Assembly: GCF_013408795.1 (NCBI RefSeq) | Contig: NZ_JACCCC010000001.1 | Span: forward strand, 6,386,001-6,450,000 | Direction of reading: 5' to 3' | Length of the DNA stretch: 64,000 bases | Source: Spinactinospora alkalitolerans | GTDB taxonomy: Bacteria > Actinomycetota > Actinomycetes > Streptosporangiales > Streptosporangiaceae | Shown: positions 50,077-58,762 of the stretch, piece after piece | Layout of the letters: each line of letters opens with the position of its first letter | Numbering within the stretch: position 1 is the first letter of the stretch | Notes under the pieces: generated by a model | What the model saw: only the letters and a program-made list of their open reading frames with translations | Told to the model about the DNA's origin: nothing | Databases searched by the model: none | Translations under genes and position numbers: made by a program

Positions 50077-50915
50077 CTAGGGTTTCCGCGCCACTCCCCC
50101 GAACTCCCAGATCATCTTCTCGGGATCGGCCAGCCGGTCGGCCGGTTCGCCCTCGCGCCAGGTGGAGATCTCGACCAGTCCGGGGTCGGCGATCTCCAGG
50201 CCGGTGAACATGGCGGCGGCCTCCTCCGGGGAGCGGGCCCGGCCCCATTCGGCGCCGGTGGCCTTGAGTTCGTTGGTGAATCGTTCGGCTTCGGCCGGGA
50301 CGTGGGAGACCACGTGCGAGGCCGCCAGCCAGGATCCGGAGGGCAGCGCGTCGAGCAGGGTGGCGACGATGCCGAAGGGGTCGTCCTCGTCGGGGATGCA
50401 ATGCAGAAGGCTGATCATCATCAGCGCAACCGGCTCGTCGAAGTCGATGAGTTGCCGGGTCTCCTCGGCTCCCAGGATCGCCGCGGGCTGGCGCACGTCG
50501 GCGGTGATCACCGTGGTGTGTGGGTTGTCGGCCAGAATCGCCCGGCCGTGGGCGAGCACGATGGGGTCGTTGTCGACGTAGACGACGCGGGCGTCGGGCT
50601 GGTGACGCTGGGCGACCTCGTGGACGTTCTCCCGGGTGGGCAGGCCGGAGCCGATGTCGATGAACTGGCGGATGCCGTGCTCCTCGGCGAGGAACCGCAC
50701 GGTCCGGCCCAGGTAGTTGCGGTTCTCCCAGCACACCTGGATCGTCTCCGGCGTGTTCTGCATCAGCGCGGCCAGCGCCTCACGGTCGGGGCGGAAGTTG
50801 TCCTTGCCCCCAGCGCCGCGTCGTAGATGCGCGCCACGCTCGGCCGGGTCATGTCGATGTCGGGCGGGAATGACGAACGCTGCGCGGAAGAGGTGCGAAG
50901 GAAGCTGTCACTCAT
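50077..50915 (-). pseudogene. SAM-dependent methyltransferase (DUF574 type), frameshifted
   Basis: The N-terminal frame from ATG 50915 reads MSDSFLRTSSAQRSSFPPDI and ARIYDAALG, then breaks. The other frame continues MQNTPETIQVCWENRNYLGR, FIDIGSGLPTRENVHEVA (SAM site) and so on to the stop at 50077. One extra base in the C5 run at 50807-50811 would restore the family consensus ALGGKDNF. DUF574 methyltransferases are abundant in actinomycetes and mostly of unknown substrate. It is a broken gene or a sequencing error in a homopolymer. Confidence 0.8.
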
Positions 50916-51248
50916 GGGACTCCGTCCGGATGCTTTTTCGCGCATCCTACGATCCGCAGACCCTGCCATGAAGGCGATTCACATAATTGCCCGCCACATC
51001 CGTCGGTCCACGACCGCCGCCACACCGGACACGACCGCCTTCGTCGTCTCCCTGATGACGCGGTCTGTTCGTGCCTGTCTACTCAAGGGATCGGCCATCG
51101 ACTACTTCCTCTCGGTCCGGGCCGGAGTGGGAGGGGGCGAAGCCGACTCGAACCGGACAGAGGGGCGTTCCATGCGTTACCGTTCCCCCGTCCGCCATCC
51201 CATGGCGCAGAGGAACTCGATCGCCCTCTCTCCCCGGATCGGTGCCCC
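50916..51248. other. Gap without a recognisable gene
   Basis: 333 bp between divergent genes; I see no coding pattern, repeat or clear promoter. It presumably contains the start signals of the hydrolase gene. Confidence 0.4.
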
Positions 51249-52037
51249 ATGCGACCTCTCGAAGTGACCACTCCTGACGGCATCGAACTCGATGCCGTCG
51301 TCCATCCCCCTGCGTCCGGTACGAGTCGGGGGACCGTCGTCCAGGCCCACGGGATCACCGTGGACAGGGACGAGGGCGGCATGTTCGTCCGCCTGGCCGA
51401 GCGGCTCGCGGCCCAAGGGTTCACCGCCGTCCGGTTCTCCTACCGCGGCCATGGACTGAGCGGAGGTGAACAGCGAGGCGCCACCATCGCCGGGGAGATG
51501 CTCGACCTGCAATCGGTCATCGACAGAGCCACCGAGGTCGCTCCCGGGCCGGTTTCGTTGGTGGCGGCCAGCTTCGGCGCGGTGTCGGCGTGCCTGTCGC
51601 TGCGGCTGCTTCGCGAGCGCGTCGCGAACCTGGTGCTGTGGAACCCCGTGCTCGACCTGGAGCACACCTTCCTCTCTCCCGAACTGCCCTGGGGGCGGGA
51701 GAACTTCGGAGCCGATGGGCGGCGGGCCGTGCGGGAGCAGGGATACCTGCTGATCGACGGGGAGTTCCGGCTCGGCCGGGTCATGTGGGAGGAGTTCCAT
51801 CACTACCGGCCCGCCGACGCCTTCGCCGCCGACGGGACGCGCGCTCTGGTCGTCCACGGAGACCGCGACACCTATGTCTCCTTCGACATCGCCAAGGCCG
51901 CGGCGCTCTCCCGGCCCGACACCGCCTTCCACACCATCGCCGGTTCCGACCACGGCTTCGACACTCCGGAGTTCGAGGACGAGGCCATCGCCACCACCAC
52001 GGCCTGGCTGGCCGGGAGTGAGAGGGCTCGGAGATGA
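51249..52037 (+). CDS. Alpha/beta hydrolase
   Basis: A 262-residue hydrolase of the serine-hydrolase fold: VVQAHGITVDRDEGG (oxyanion region), FSYRGHGLSGGE, the nucleophile elbow AASFGA, and a late VVHGDRDTYVSFD (Asp) and GSDHGFDTPE (His). The elbow lacks the first glycine of GxSxG, a known variation. Substrate unknown; esterase-like. ATG 51249. It overlaps the following acyltransferase gene by 4 bases, so the two probably act together. Confidence 0.82.
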   Translation: MRPLEVTTPDGIELDAVVHPPASGTSRGTVVQAHGITVDRDEGGMFVRLAERLAAQGFTAVRFSYRGHGLSGGEQRGATIAGEMLDLQSVIDRATEVAPGPVSLVAASFGAVSACLSLRLLRERVANLVLWNPVLDLEHTFLSPELPWGRENFGADGRRAVREQGYLLIDGEFRLGRVMWEEFHHYRPADAFAADGTRALVVHGDRDTYVSFDIAKAAALSRPDTAFHTIAGSDHGFDTPEFEDEAIATTTAWLAGSERARR

Positions 52038-52711
52038 ACCTCGACCACCTGTACGGCACGGTCTCGATGGGACAGGGGAGTGCCGTCGGCGAGCACTGCA
52101 CGCTGGGCTATCCCAAGGAGGCCCGGATCCGTGCCTTCCGGGAGGACCCCGCAACAGCGGAGGCCGGCGAGCCGGTCGGCATCGGCGATCGGTGCATGCT
52201 CTTCAACCAGGTCATCGTGTACGAGGGCGTCTCCATCGCTGACGGCTGCCTCGTCGAGGACCGGGTCCGCATCGGCTACGACTCCCGGGTCGGTCCCGGA
52301 AGCCGCATCGTCTACGGCGCCTACATCTGCGACCGGGTCTCGATCGGGGCCGAGGCCAGGATCGCGGGTTTCGTCTGCGACGCCACTCGGATCGGCGACC
52401 GCTGCACGGTGATGGGCGACCTCGTCCACGAGTACACCCGGCCCCATGTGGACTGGTGGGACGCTGACGAGGAGTCCCCACGGGTCGAGGACGACAGTGT
52501 GGTCGGCTACGGTGCCCGCGTGGTGGGCGGGATCCGGATCGGGCCCCGCAGCTATGTCGCGGCGGGCGCGGTCGTCACCCGCGACGTCCCACCGGAGCAC
52601 ATCGCGACCGGCGTGAACACCCTCACTCCGATACGCGACTGGACGGGGACGCGGCTGCGGGCCCTGATCGAGCACTGGACGTCTCCCCGTCCCCCTGCGG
52701 CGTCTCGCTGA
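52034..52711 (+). CDS. Left-handed beta-helix acyltransferase (hexapeptide repeats)
   Basis: A 225-residue protein built of hexapeptide repeats (GVSIADGCLVEDRVRIGYDS, VGPGSRIVYGAYI, and VVGYGARVVGGIRIGPRSYV), the pattern of O- or N-acyltransferases of the WbbJ/LacA type that modify sugars or amino sugars. The end AAGAVVTRDVPP is typical. ATG 52034 overlaps the hydrolase stop. The 3' end overlaps the convergent glycosyltransferase gene by 89 bp. It may modify a sugar added by that enzyme. Confidence 0.82.
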   Translation: MNLDHLYGTVSMGQGSAVGEHCTLGYPKEARIRAFREDPATAEAGEPVGIGDRCMLFNQVIVYEGVSIADGCLVEDRVRIGYDSRVGPGSRIVYGAYICDRVSIGAEARIAGFVCDATRIGDRCTVMGDLVHEYTRPHVDWWDADEESPRVEDDSVVGYGARVVGGIRIGPRSYVAAGAVVTRDVPPEHIATGVNTLTPIRDWTGTRLRALIEHWTSPRPPAASR

Positions 52712-53456
52712 CGAACGCCGAATCCTCGGTGTCGCTTCCGGCCTCCTCCTTCGGCAGTTGCCGCACGATCGGCGGGTCGAACGCACGCGCCTCCAGGCAG
52801 CGCGGGAACCGCGCTCGAAGGTCGGCCCTCGGGTGGTCGGTGTACAGCGCCGGCAGGAACTCGTCGACGGGAACGACGGCCTGGTCGAGGGCCGCGTCCA
52901 GAATTCGCCCCAGACCCCGTCGGGTGAGCAGGTAGCCGAACGTGCAGTGACTGTAGCCGGGGACGACGAAGCCGGGCAGGGCCGGCCGATCGGGGTCGAG
53001 AGGAAAGCGCCCCAGGTACAGGAGGTCGAACGGATCCTCCGCGGCGAGCCGGCCCAGACCGTCGAGTAGGCGGGGAAGGAACCCGGATCCGAGGACCGCG
53101 TCGTCCTCCAGGATCAGGACGTAGGGCGCGGAGGTGTTGTCCGCGGCGTCCCGCCAGCACGCCAGGTGCGCCAGGCTGCACCCGATCTCACCGAACTTGA
53201 GTGGTCGGCTCCACCAGGGGTTGTCCGACTCGATGCGCCACGGGAAGAGGCGGTGACCGAGATCGCTGATGGTCTCGAGGTCGAGAGAGCGCCCGTCGAA
53301 CGGACCCTCCCAGTCCGATGTGAACGCCGCGGGCAGTTCGGCGGGGAGAATCCGCTCCATCCGTTCCCGGCGGTCGCGACGGCGTCGGAGGTTCACCACG
53401 TAGGTTCTGATGTCGGTGGCTGCGACACGGGTCCCATCGTTGCCGTCCGGTCTCAC
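52623..53456 (-). CDS. Glycosyltransferase family 25 protein
   Basis: A 277-residue GT25-type enzyme: IRTYVVNLRRRRDRRERMER at the N-terminus, KFGEIGCSLAHLACWRDAA, the metal-binding LILEDDAVLG, and FGYLLTRRGLGRILDAALDQ, all typical of LPS/collagen-type galactosyltransferases. GTG 53456 overlaps the stop of the upstream HTH gene as GTGA; the frame is open further up but there it is the shadow of that gene. The acceptor is unknown. It is divergent from the pterin operon. Confidence 0.8.
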   Translation of the reverse strand: MRPDGNDGTRVAATDIRTYVVNLRRRRDRRERMERILPAELPAAFTSDWEGPFDGRSLDLETISDLGHRLFPWRIESDNPWWSRPLKFGEIGCSLAHLACWRDAADNTSAPYVLILEDDAVLGSGFLPRLLDGLGRLAAEDPFDLLYLGRFPLDPDRPALPGFVVPGYSHCTFGYLLTRRGLGRILDAALDQAVVPVDEFLPALYTDHPRADLRARFPRCLEARAFDPPIVRQLPKEEAGSDTEDSAFVSETPQGDGETSSARSGPAAASPSSRVSE

Positions 53457-54664
53457 GTCGAACTCCGGATTCCTCGGTAGCGGTCCGTGTTGTTGACGAT
53501 CGGACGGAAGGGGCCGCTGCTGGAGCGCGAGAGCAGGAGCAGCGGCGGGGTGGTCTCGAGGTCGGCCATGTCCGTGATGCCGCCCACCCGGCGGGCCTCG
53601 GTCACCAGGACGAAGTCGTTCCCACCGACGATGCCGTGGAGGTGGGCCGTGTTCCGGGCGCCGTGCTCCCCCTGCAGGAAGAGCTTTGCCGCACCGAGCA
53701 CCCCCAGGGTCAGGCAGCCGCCGAGCAGGTGGACGGTCGTTCCCTGAGTGAGGGACAGGCGGGTGAAGACGGCCAGGTCCTCGAGCAGGTCGTCCTCGGC
53801 GCTCCAGCACGGCCTCATCGTCAGCCGGTCGAGTTGGGGGACGACGAGGGGATCGTCGTGCCCCAAGGGATGCGGCTCGAAGTGGAACGGCAGTTGGGGG
53901 AGGAACTCCCGGTACTTGGCGTTCCACGGGGGCCCGCCGATCACGATCAGTGTGTCGGCGTCGGCGTCGTGGTACTCCGACGGGGCGAAGTCGCGCGCCA
54001 CCGCCTCGGGACAGAGCTGGGCGAGCCGGGTGCGCACGTAGATGAGTGTGTCGAGGTCGGCGAACTTCGCGTACCGGAGGTAGTTGCGGTCCTTGGGTGA
54101 GGCGAAGTAGGGGCGCTCCTCTTCGGGGATCTCCGAGCACACGATGTCGACCCGCGCGCCCGGGAACACGTTCCAGAACCCCTGCTGGATCCGGCCGTCC
54201 GTGGCCCGTTCGCCGGTCTCCGCTTCGTCCGGAGCCTCGGTTACCCGGTTCCGACTTCCGCTGTCCGGTCCGGGGCCCGAGGCTATGAGCAGGGCCAGGG
54301 TCTCCAAGGCCCGTTCGGACCGCCTCCGCACCGTCTTCGACGCACATCCCAGCGCGGTGGCCAGGGATTCCTGCCGCTCGGTCAGCGTGGGATAGGAGTG
54401 CGCGGAATCCAGGTTGAAGTCGGTCTCGACGTAAACCCGTTCGTGGTCGCTGAGTCCGCCGATCGTCTCACGGAGCCGACCGGCCAGTTCCATGGCCTCG
54501 TCCACCGACGTCCGTTGCTGCGGAAGTGGGCCCAGAATCCGTTCCCGCAGTTCATCGCCGAGCTCCATGACGACCGACGGACGCGCGAGACCGACCCCCT
54601 TGCGCAGTTTCTTGAGTTCTTCGGAGATCTCTCTGACGGACGGATCGAACCCGGTGGACACCAC
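53453..54664 (-). CDS. HTH protein with uncharacterised C-terminal domain
   Basis: A 403-residue protein. Residues 1-130 are helical with a sigma-region-4-like stretch (PTLTERQESLATALGCASKT, VRRRSERALETLA), suggesting DNA binding. The C-terminal 230 residues contain VDIVCSEIPEEERPYFASPK, TLIVIGGPPWNAKYREFL and VHLLGGCLTLGVLGAAKLFL, a Rossmann-like pattern with no assigned function that I recall from other actinomycete regulators. GTG/ATG choice: the start at 54664 is the first in frame. It is divergent from folB across 246 bp and may sense a nucleotide or pterin and control the cluster. Confidence 0.6.
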   Translation of the reverse strand: MVSTGFDPSVREISEELKKLRKGVGLARPSVVMELGDELRERILGPLPQQRTSVDEAMELAGRLRETIGGLSDHERVYVETDFNLDSAHSYPTLTERQESLATALGCASKTVRRRSERALETLALLIASGPGPDSGSRNRVTEAPDEAETGERATDGRIQQGFWNVFPGARVDIVCSEIPEEERPYFASPKDRNYLRYAKFADLDTLIYVRTRLAQLCPEAVARDFAPSEYHDADADTLIVIGGPPWNAKYREFLPQLPFHFEPHPLGHDDPLVVPQLDRLTMRPCWSAEDDLLEDLAVFTRLSLTQGTTVHLLGGCLTLGVLGAAKLFLQGEHGARNTAHLHGIVGGNDFVLVTEARRVGGITDMADLETTPPLLLLSRSSSGPFRPIVNNTDRYRGIRSST

Positions 54665-54910
54665 CCGACCAATTTATGTCCAGAGGGCCTCTCCCTGTCC
54701 AAGGATTGGGGTTTTCGTGGGATGGCCCGGTGCGGCCATAGGGCGGCACGATCGACGCAGATCCCACAGGGTGTGGATCGCCGGAGCCGGCGGGCGGAAC
54801 GAGCGGCGGCGAGGCCGTGGAGGGAACGCCCGAACAGCCCCCTCCACCGGCGGTTCCGGCATCGGACGTTCCCGGTGGGACCGGCCCCGAGTCTCGAGAA
54901 AGAGGTCCGC

Positions 54911-55306
54911 ATGGATGTGATCGAGATCGATGACCTGAGGCTCCGATGCGTCATCGGTTGCAGCGACGAGGAACGGCGCGACCGCCAGGACGTGCTGGTG
55001 CAGTTGAGGGTCCGGGTGGACGCGCGGGCGGCCGGACACAGTGACGACCTGGCCGACGCCTGGAACTACCGGACCCCGACCAAGAGCGTCATCCGAGCGG
55101 CCGAAGGGAGGACCTGGTCCACCGTGGAGGCCCTGGCGGCGGAGATCGCCCGGATCGTCGTGGTGGAGCACCGCGCCTCACACGTGCGGGTCCGGGTCCA
55201 CAAACCCGGTGCCCTGCGGTTCTCGTCCAGCGTCGGGCTGGTCATCGAGCGCAGTATCGAGGACTTCGCGGTTGTTCCCTCCCGAGAGGTGGTGGCCTCC
55301 GCGTGA
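54911..55306 (+). CDS. folB: Dihydroneopterin aldolase
   Basis: Cleaves 7,8-dihydroneopterin to 6-hydroxymethyl-7,8-dihydropterin and glycolaldehyde. The 131-residue protein shows IEIDDLRLRCVIGCSDEERR (the GxxxxER family start), DAWNYRTPTKSVIRAAEG, STVEALAAEIARIV and VRVHKPGALRFSSSVGL. ATG 54911 follows AGAGG. First gene of an operon in which each of the next four genes overlaps its predecessor. Confidence 0.9.
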   Translation: MDVIEIDDLRLRCVIGCSDEERRDRQDVLVQLRVRVDARAAGHSDDLADAWNYRTPTKSVIRAAEGRTWSTVEALAAEIARIVVVEHRASHVRVRVHKPGALRFSSSVGLVIERSIEDFAVVPSREVVASA

Positions 55307-55911
55307 GCGTCAACGGGATGGTGGAGGAACGCCACCGGTTCATGCCCGAGACACCCCTGCCCGACGTCGAAGCCGCCGAGCGCGCGGCCGCGGCGCTCCT
55401 CCGGGCGCTCGGGGTCGACATCGAGACCGAGTCCACGGCGAAGACGCCGATCCGCATGGCCAAGGCCTACGTCGAACTGCTGACACCGCGCAGTTTCGAC
55501 CTGACGACCTTTCCCAACGACGAGGGGTACGAGGAGCTGCTGCTCCAGCGGGACATCCCGTTCATCAGCGTCTGCGAGCACCACGCACTGCCCTTCACGG
55601 GGCGGGCCACCGTCGGATACCTGCCGGGCGAGCGCATCGTGGGCCTGTCGAAGCTCGCGCGCGTCGTCGAACTGCTCGCCTGCCGTCCGCAGGTGCAGGA
55701 GCGCCTGACCAAGCAGATCGTCGGGTGGCTGGACGAGCGCCTGGCCCCTCGCGGGGTCGGTGTCGTCATCCGGGCCGAACACACCTGCATGACGCTGCGC
55801 GGCGTCCAGACCCCGGGGACCACGACGGTCACGTCGTCCCTGCGCGGCCTCCTGTTGGAGGACGACCGGACCCGGGGCGAGTTCTTCACCCTCGGCGGAG
55901 CCTCGCAATGA
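55303..55911 (+). CDS. folE: GTP cyclohydrolase I
   Basis: Converts GTP to 7,8-dihydroneopterin triphosphate. Zinc ligands are visible in SVCEHHALPFTG (Cys at about residue 91, His at about 93-94) and AEHTCMTLRGVQ; GLSKLARVVELLACRPQVQE is the usual core helix. 202 residues, normal for the type IA enzyme. GTG 55303 overlaps folB by 4 bases. Because folE sits in an island operon it may be a second copy dedicated to this pathway. Confidence 0.94.
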   Translation: MSVNGMVEERHRFMPETPLPDVEAAERAAAALLRALGVDIETESTAKTPIRMAKAYVELLTPRSFDLTTFPNDEGYEELLLQRDIPFISVCEHHALPFTGRATVGYLPGERIVGLSKLARVVELLACRPQVQERLTKQIVGWLDERLAPRGVGVVIRAEHTCMTLRGVQTPGTTTVTSSLRGLLLEDDRTRGEFFTLGGASQ

Positions 55912-56438
55912 GGACCACCCCCACCGACCCGGTCCTCGTCGGGATCGGGTCGAACATCTCCCCCGACCGGCACATCGGCGCCGCGTTGTCCGCATTGGAC
56001 GACATGGGACTCCTCCGGGCGGCGTCGACCGTCTACCGTTCGCCCGCGATCGGACTGGCCGACGACGCGGCGGACTTCCTCAACCTGGTGGTGCGCCTCG
56101 AATGGGAGGGTGATCTCCGCGGCCTCAAGGCGCGGCTGGGGCGGATCGAGACCCGGCTCGGCCGCCCCGCCGCCGCGTCTCCGACATGGGTGTCCCGGAC
56201 GATCGACCTGGACGTCCTGGTCGCCGGTGACCTGGTCGGCGCCTACGCGGAACGGTCATCGCCGGTCCCGCATCCCGACATCGAACGGTTCGCCCATGTC
56301 GCGGTCCCACTGGCCGAGCTGGCCGGTGACCGGACCCATCCGGTGTCCGGCCGGAGCTACGCCGAGATCGCGGCGTCGCTGGACTCCTCCGGCCTGCGTC
56401 CTGTCGGCACGGCCTGGACGTATCGGGTGGGCGCCTGA
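55908..56438 (+). CDS. folK: 6-hydroxymethyl-7,8-dihydropterin pyrophosphokinase
   Basis: Transfers pyrophosphate from ATP to 6-hydroxymethyl-dihydropterin, giving the diphosphate normally used by dihydropteroate synthase. Family marks are LVGIGSNISPDRHI, STVYRSPAIG, DFLNLVVRLEW and SRTIDLDVLVAGD (the metal-binding DxD). 176 residues. ATG 55908 overlaps folE by 4 bases. No folP is present in the island, so the activated pterin has no obvious folate use here. Confidence 0.92.
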   Translation: MRTTPTDPVLVGIGSNISPDRHIGAALSALDDMGLLRAASTVYRSPAIGLADDAADFLNLVVRLEWEGDLRGLKARLGRIETRLGRPAAASPTWVSRTIDLDVLVAGDLVGAYAERSSPVPHPDIERFAHVAVPLAELAGDRTHPVSGRSYAEIAASLDSSGLRPVGTAWTYRVGA

Positions 56439-57958
56439 TGCGCGGCGAAGGGTGCGCGGTCGCCGTCGTCTGCATGCCCTGCCGGCGCCGCGGCGGTCAC
56501 TTCGTCCCGGTCTCCGACCTCGTCCTGGCCTCGTTGGACGGCGCCGAGCGGCGGCATCCGGCGATCCACCTGGCTGATCTGGTGAAACGGCCCGATGTGA
56601 GAGCCGAGCTCCGCGGGCACGGGGCCACAAGGCTCCTCCTGGTCGTTGACGACCTCGCGGTACGGCGGAGCTGGATGCTTCCCGACTCGGCGGCACCGGT
56701 GGAGAGCCTGTGGCCCGAGGTCAGGGATTCACTGGAGCGGCTGCTGTCGAAGGCGAAGGACGTCGATCCCCGGGTGCTGCGGTTCTCCGAGGTCTTAGGG
56801 GCCCGAGAGCGGGAGTACGAGGCCGAGGTGGCGGAGACCGTCGAGCGCTTCCTGACCGCGCTGTCGGGTCCGGAAGGGACCGTCAAGACGGCGATGGAGA
56901 AGGAGATCCGCAGGCGCCGGCGCTTCGAGCGCGAGACCGGACGGAGGGACGGCGAGGCGGCGCTTCGGCGGAGGGCGGCGAGCCAGCTCGCCAACTACGC
57001 CGTTCAGGGCAGGCTCATGCGCCGGTGGAACATCGCGGCCTACATCCCCTGGACGGCCGAGGAGATCGGTCTGATGTCCCTACTGGACGAAGGGTTCGCG
57101 TCGATGGCCCTCTCCGCAGACTACGGCCGGGTCGCGACCCCGGCCACCCCCGCGGCAGCGCTTCCCGAAGGATTCGGCGACCTCCGGGAGGAGCTGGAGC
57201 TCTACATCGCCGATCTGCCCCGAACCCCCGGGGCCGTGCGTCCCGGACTCCTCCTCCCCGTCGTCGAAGCCCTGTCCAAGATCCTGACCCCCGGAACGCG
57301 CCGGGCGGGCGAGCGCGAGGTCCGAGCCCTCAACGACGTCCTCGCCGGTGGTTCCGTGAACCGCACTCGGGTCCGTGAGCTCCTCGAAGCCGTCGGATCC
57401 CGTCCCATGAAACCGGGGTGGGCCACCGAGCAGACCATCAAGAAACTGTTCTGCCATCTCACAGCCCGATACGGCGATGAGGAGTGCGTCCGCGAGTACG
57501 ACCGCCACCGAGAGGTCGTTCGGGAGCTGGGCGATCGGCTTCCCGCGCACGTCTCATCCGACGTCGCGCTCGCACTGACCGGCTCCCTGACGCAGGCCCC
57601 GTGGGGAATGTGGCATCCCTACCTCAGCGACATCGATGTCATGCCGCTGTTCACACACCCGCCGTCACCGCGGTTGCTGGAGTCGGTCCGGCGGACTTAC
57701 GCGGCCGTGGCCCGCCCCGACTGGGTCTACCTCAACGAGGGGGCGCGTATGGGCGTCGCCGGGATGACCCGCGATCCGGCGCGGAGCCTGTTCGTCGCCG
57801 ACCGACTGGCTCACCTGGAACACCACGAGTTCGCCAGGCTCACACGACTCGTCGCACCGATGCGTCACGTCGGCGGTTCACCCGACGTGTTCGGGTATTT
57901 CGTCCGGGCCCACAGCGGGGAGCTGGAGGCGCGGACGCACGAGGAACCGGCCGGATGA
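56438..57958 (+). CDS. Unknown 506-residue protein with nucleotidyltransferase-like C-terminus
   Basis: Lies in the middle of the pterin operon, sharing a base with folK and 4 bases with the SDR gene. The N-terminal 80 residues are mixed alpha/beta (AVAVVCMPCRRRGGHFVPVS). A long charged helical region follows (about residues 95-200, with IRRRRRFERETGRRDGEAAL), then YIPWTAEEIGLMSLLDEGFA. Near the C-terminus, LTGSLTQAPWGMWHPYLSDI runs on into DVMPLF, which resembles the GS...DxD metal site of Pol-beta-type nucleotidyltransferases (about residues 380-402). I do not recognise the protein as a whole. It might join a pterin, nucleotide or arginine moiety; this is inference. Confidence 0.6.
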   Translation: MRGEGCAVAVVCMPCRRRGGHFVPVSDLVLASLDGAERRHPAIHLADLVKRPDVRAELRGHGATRLLLVVDDLAVRRSWMLPDSAAPVESLWPEVRDSLERLLSKAKDVDPRVLRFSEVLGAREREYEAEVAETVERFLTALSGPEGTVKTAMEKEIRRRRRFERETGRRDGEAALRRRAASQLANYAVQGRLMRRWNIAAYIPWTAEEIGLMSLLDEGFASMALSADYGRVATPATPAAALPEGFGDLREELELYIADLPRTPGAVRPGLLLPVVEALSKILTPGTRRAGEREVRALNDVLAGGSVNRTRVRELLEAVGSRPMKPGWATEQTIKKLFCHLTARYGDEECVREYDRHREVVRELGDRLPAHVSSDVALALTGSLTQAPWGMWHPYLSDIDVMPLFTHPPSPRLLESVRRTYAAVARPDWVYLNEGARMGVAGMTRDPARSLFVADRLAHLEHHEFARLTRLVAPMRHVGGSPDVFGYFVRAHSGELEARTHEEPAG

Positions 57959-58683
57959 CCGGGCATCGGCGTTCCGCCCTCGTCACCGGTGCCGCGCGGC
58001 GCGTCGGCGCCCATCTGGCCCGGCGACTCGCCGCCCGCGGCTACGTCCTCCATCTGCACGCCCACACCGGTGACCTGGAGTCCACGGCGGCCGATCTCCG
58101 CCGGGAGTTCGACGTTCCCGTGTCCGTTCACCGGTTGGATCTGCGCGACACCGACGCGGTGCGGAAATGGGCGCAGGCCGTGAGGAGGGGCGAGGACCCG
58201 CCGACACTGGTCGTCAACAACGCCTCCCGCTTCCCCGGTCCGCACGCGATCACCGACATCGGGCCTCTGACCGAGGGAATGCTCGTCCACCTGGTAACGG
58301 CGACCGTGCTGCTCGAAGCCCTTCCCGACGCGGGAGGGCACGCCGTCAACATGCTCGACGCCCGCCTTCCTCTCCTGGACGGCGAGCGACCCGGTTACGA
58401 ACTGTCCAAACAGGCGCTGGCGCACCAGACCCTCCTGGCCGCGAAACGGCTCGCGCCGAAGGTCCGCGTCAACGCGATCTCCCCCGGCCTGCTCCTGCCC
58501 TCGCCCGGCTGCGGCGAGGACGGGCTCGCGCGGCTCGCCCTCCGGCGCAGTCCGCAGCATCGGACGGCGCGTCTCGACGACGTCGCCGCGGCTCTGCTCT
58601 TCCTGGAGAACGCCACCTCGGTCACCGGGCAGGTGATCCACGTGGACGCCGGCGAGCACCTCGGAGCCGTGGAGAACACATGA
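57955..58683 (+). CDS. SDR oxidoreductase, pteridine-reductase-like
   Basis: A 242-residue short-chain dehydrogenase. The cofactor motif TGAARRVGAHLARRLAARGY carries the RR found in pteridine reductases (PTR1/FolM: TGAARR). NNAS follows, the catalytic YELSK tyrosine-lysine pair is at about residues 147-151, and NMLDARLPL carries the aspartate seen in place of serine in that group. It would reduce dihydro- to tetrahydropterins. ATG 57955 overlaps the preceding stop. FolM-like activity fits the operon but other SDR roles are possible. Confidence 0.75.
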   Translation: MTGHRRSALVTGAARRVGAHLARRLAARGYVLHLHAHTGDLESTAADLRREFDVPVSVHRLDLRDTDAVRKWAQAVRRGEDPPTLVVNNASRFPGPHAITDIGPLTEGMLVHLVTATVLLEALPDAGGHAVNMLDARLPLLDGERPGYELSKQALAHQTLLAAKRLAPKVRVNAISPGLLLPSPGCGEDGLARLALRRSPQHRTARLDDVAAALLFLENATSVTGQVIHVDAGEHLGAVENT

Positions 58684-58762
58684 GCAGGCGGGACGTCATG
58701 ACAGACTTGACACCAAGCAGAGCGGCGCAAGTCCGCCGACCAATGGGAGAGACGGAGTCACC

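Noticed and set aside
52623-54347. A single 574-codon minus-strand protein
   Set aside because: Its first half is the shadow of the HTH gene; the glycosyltransferase starts at GTG 53456, which overlaps that gene's stop.
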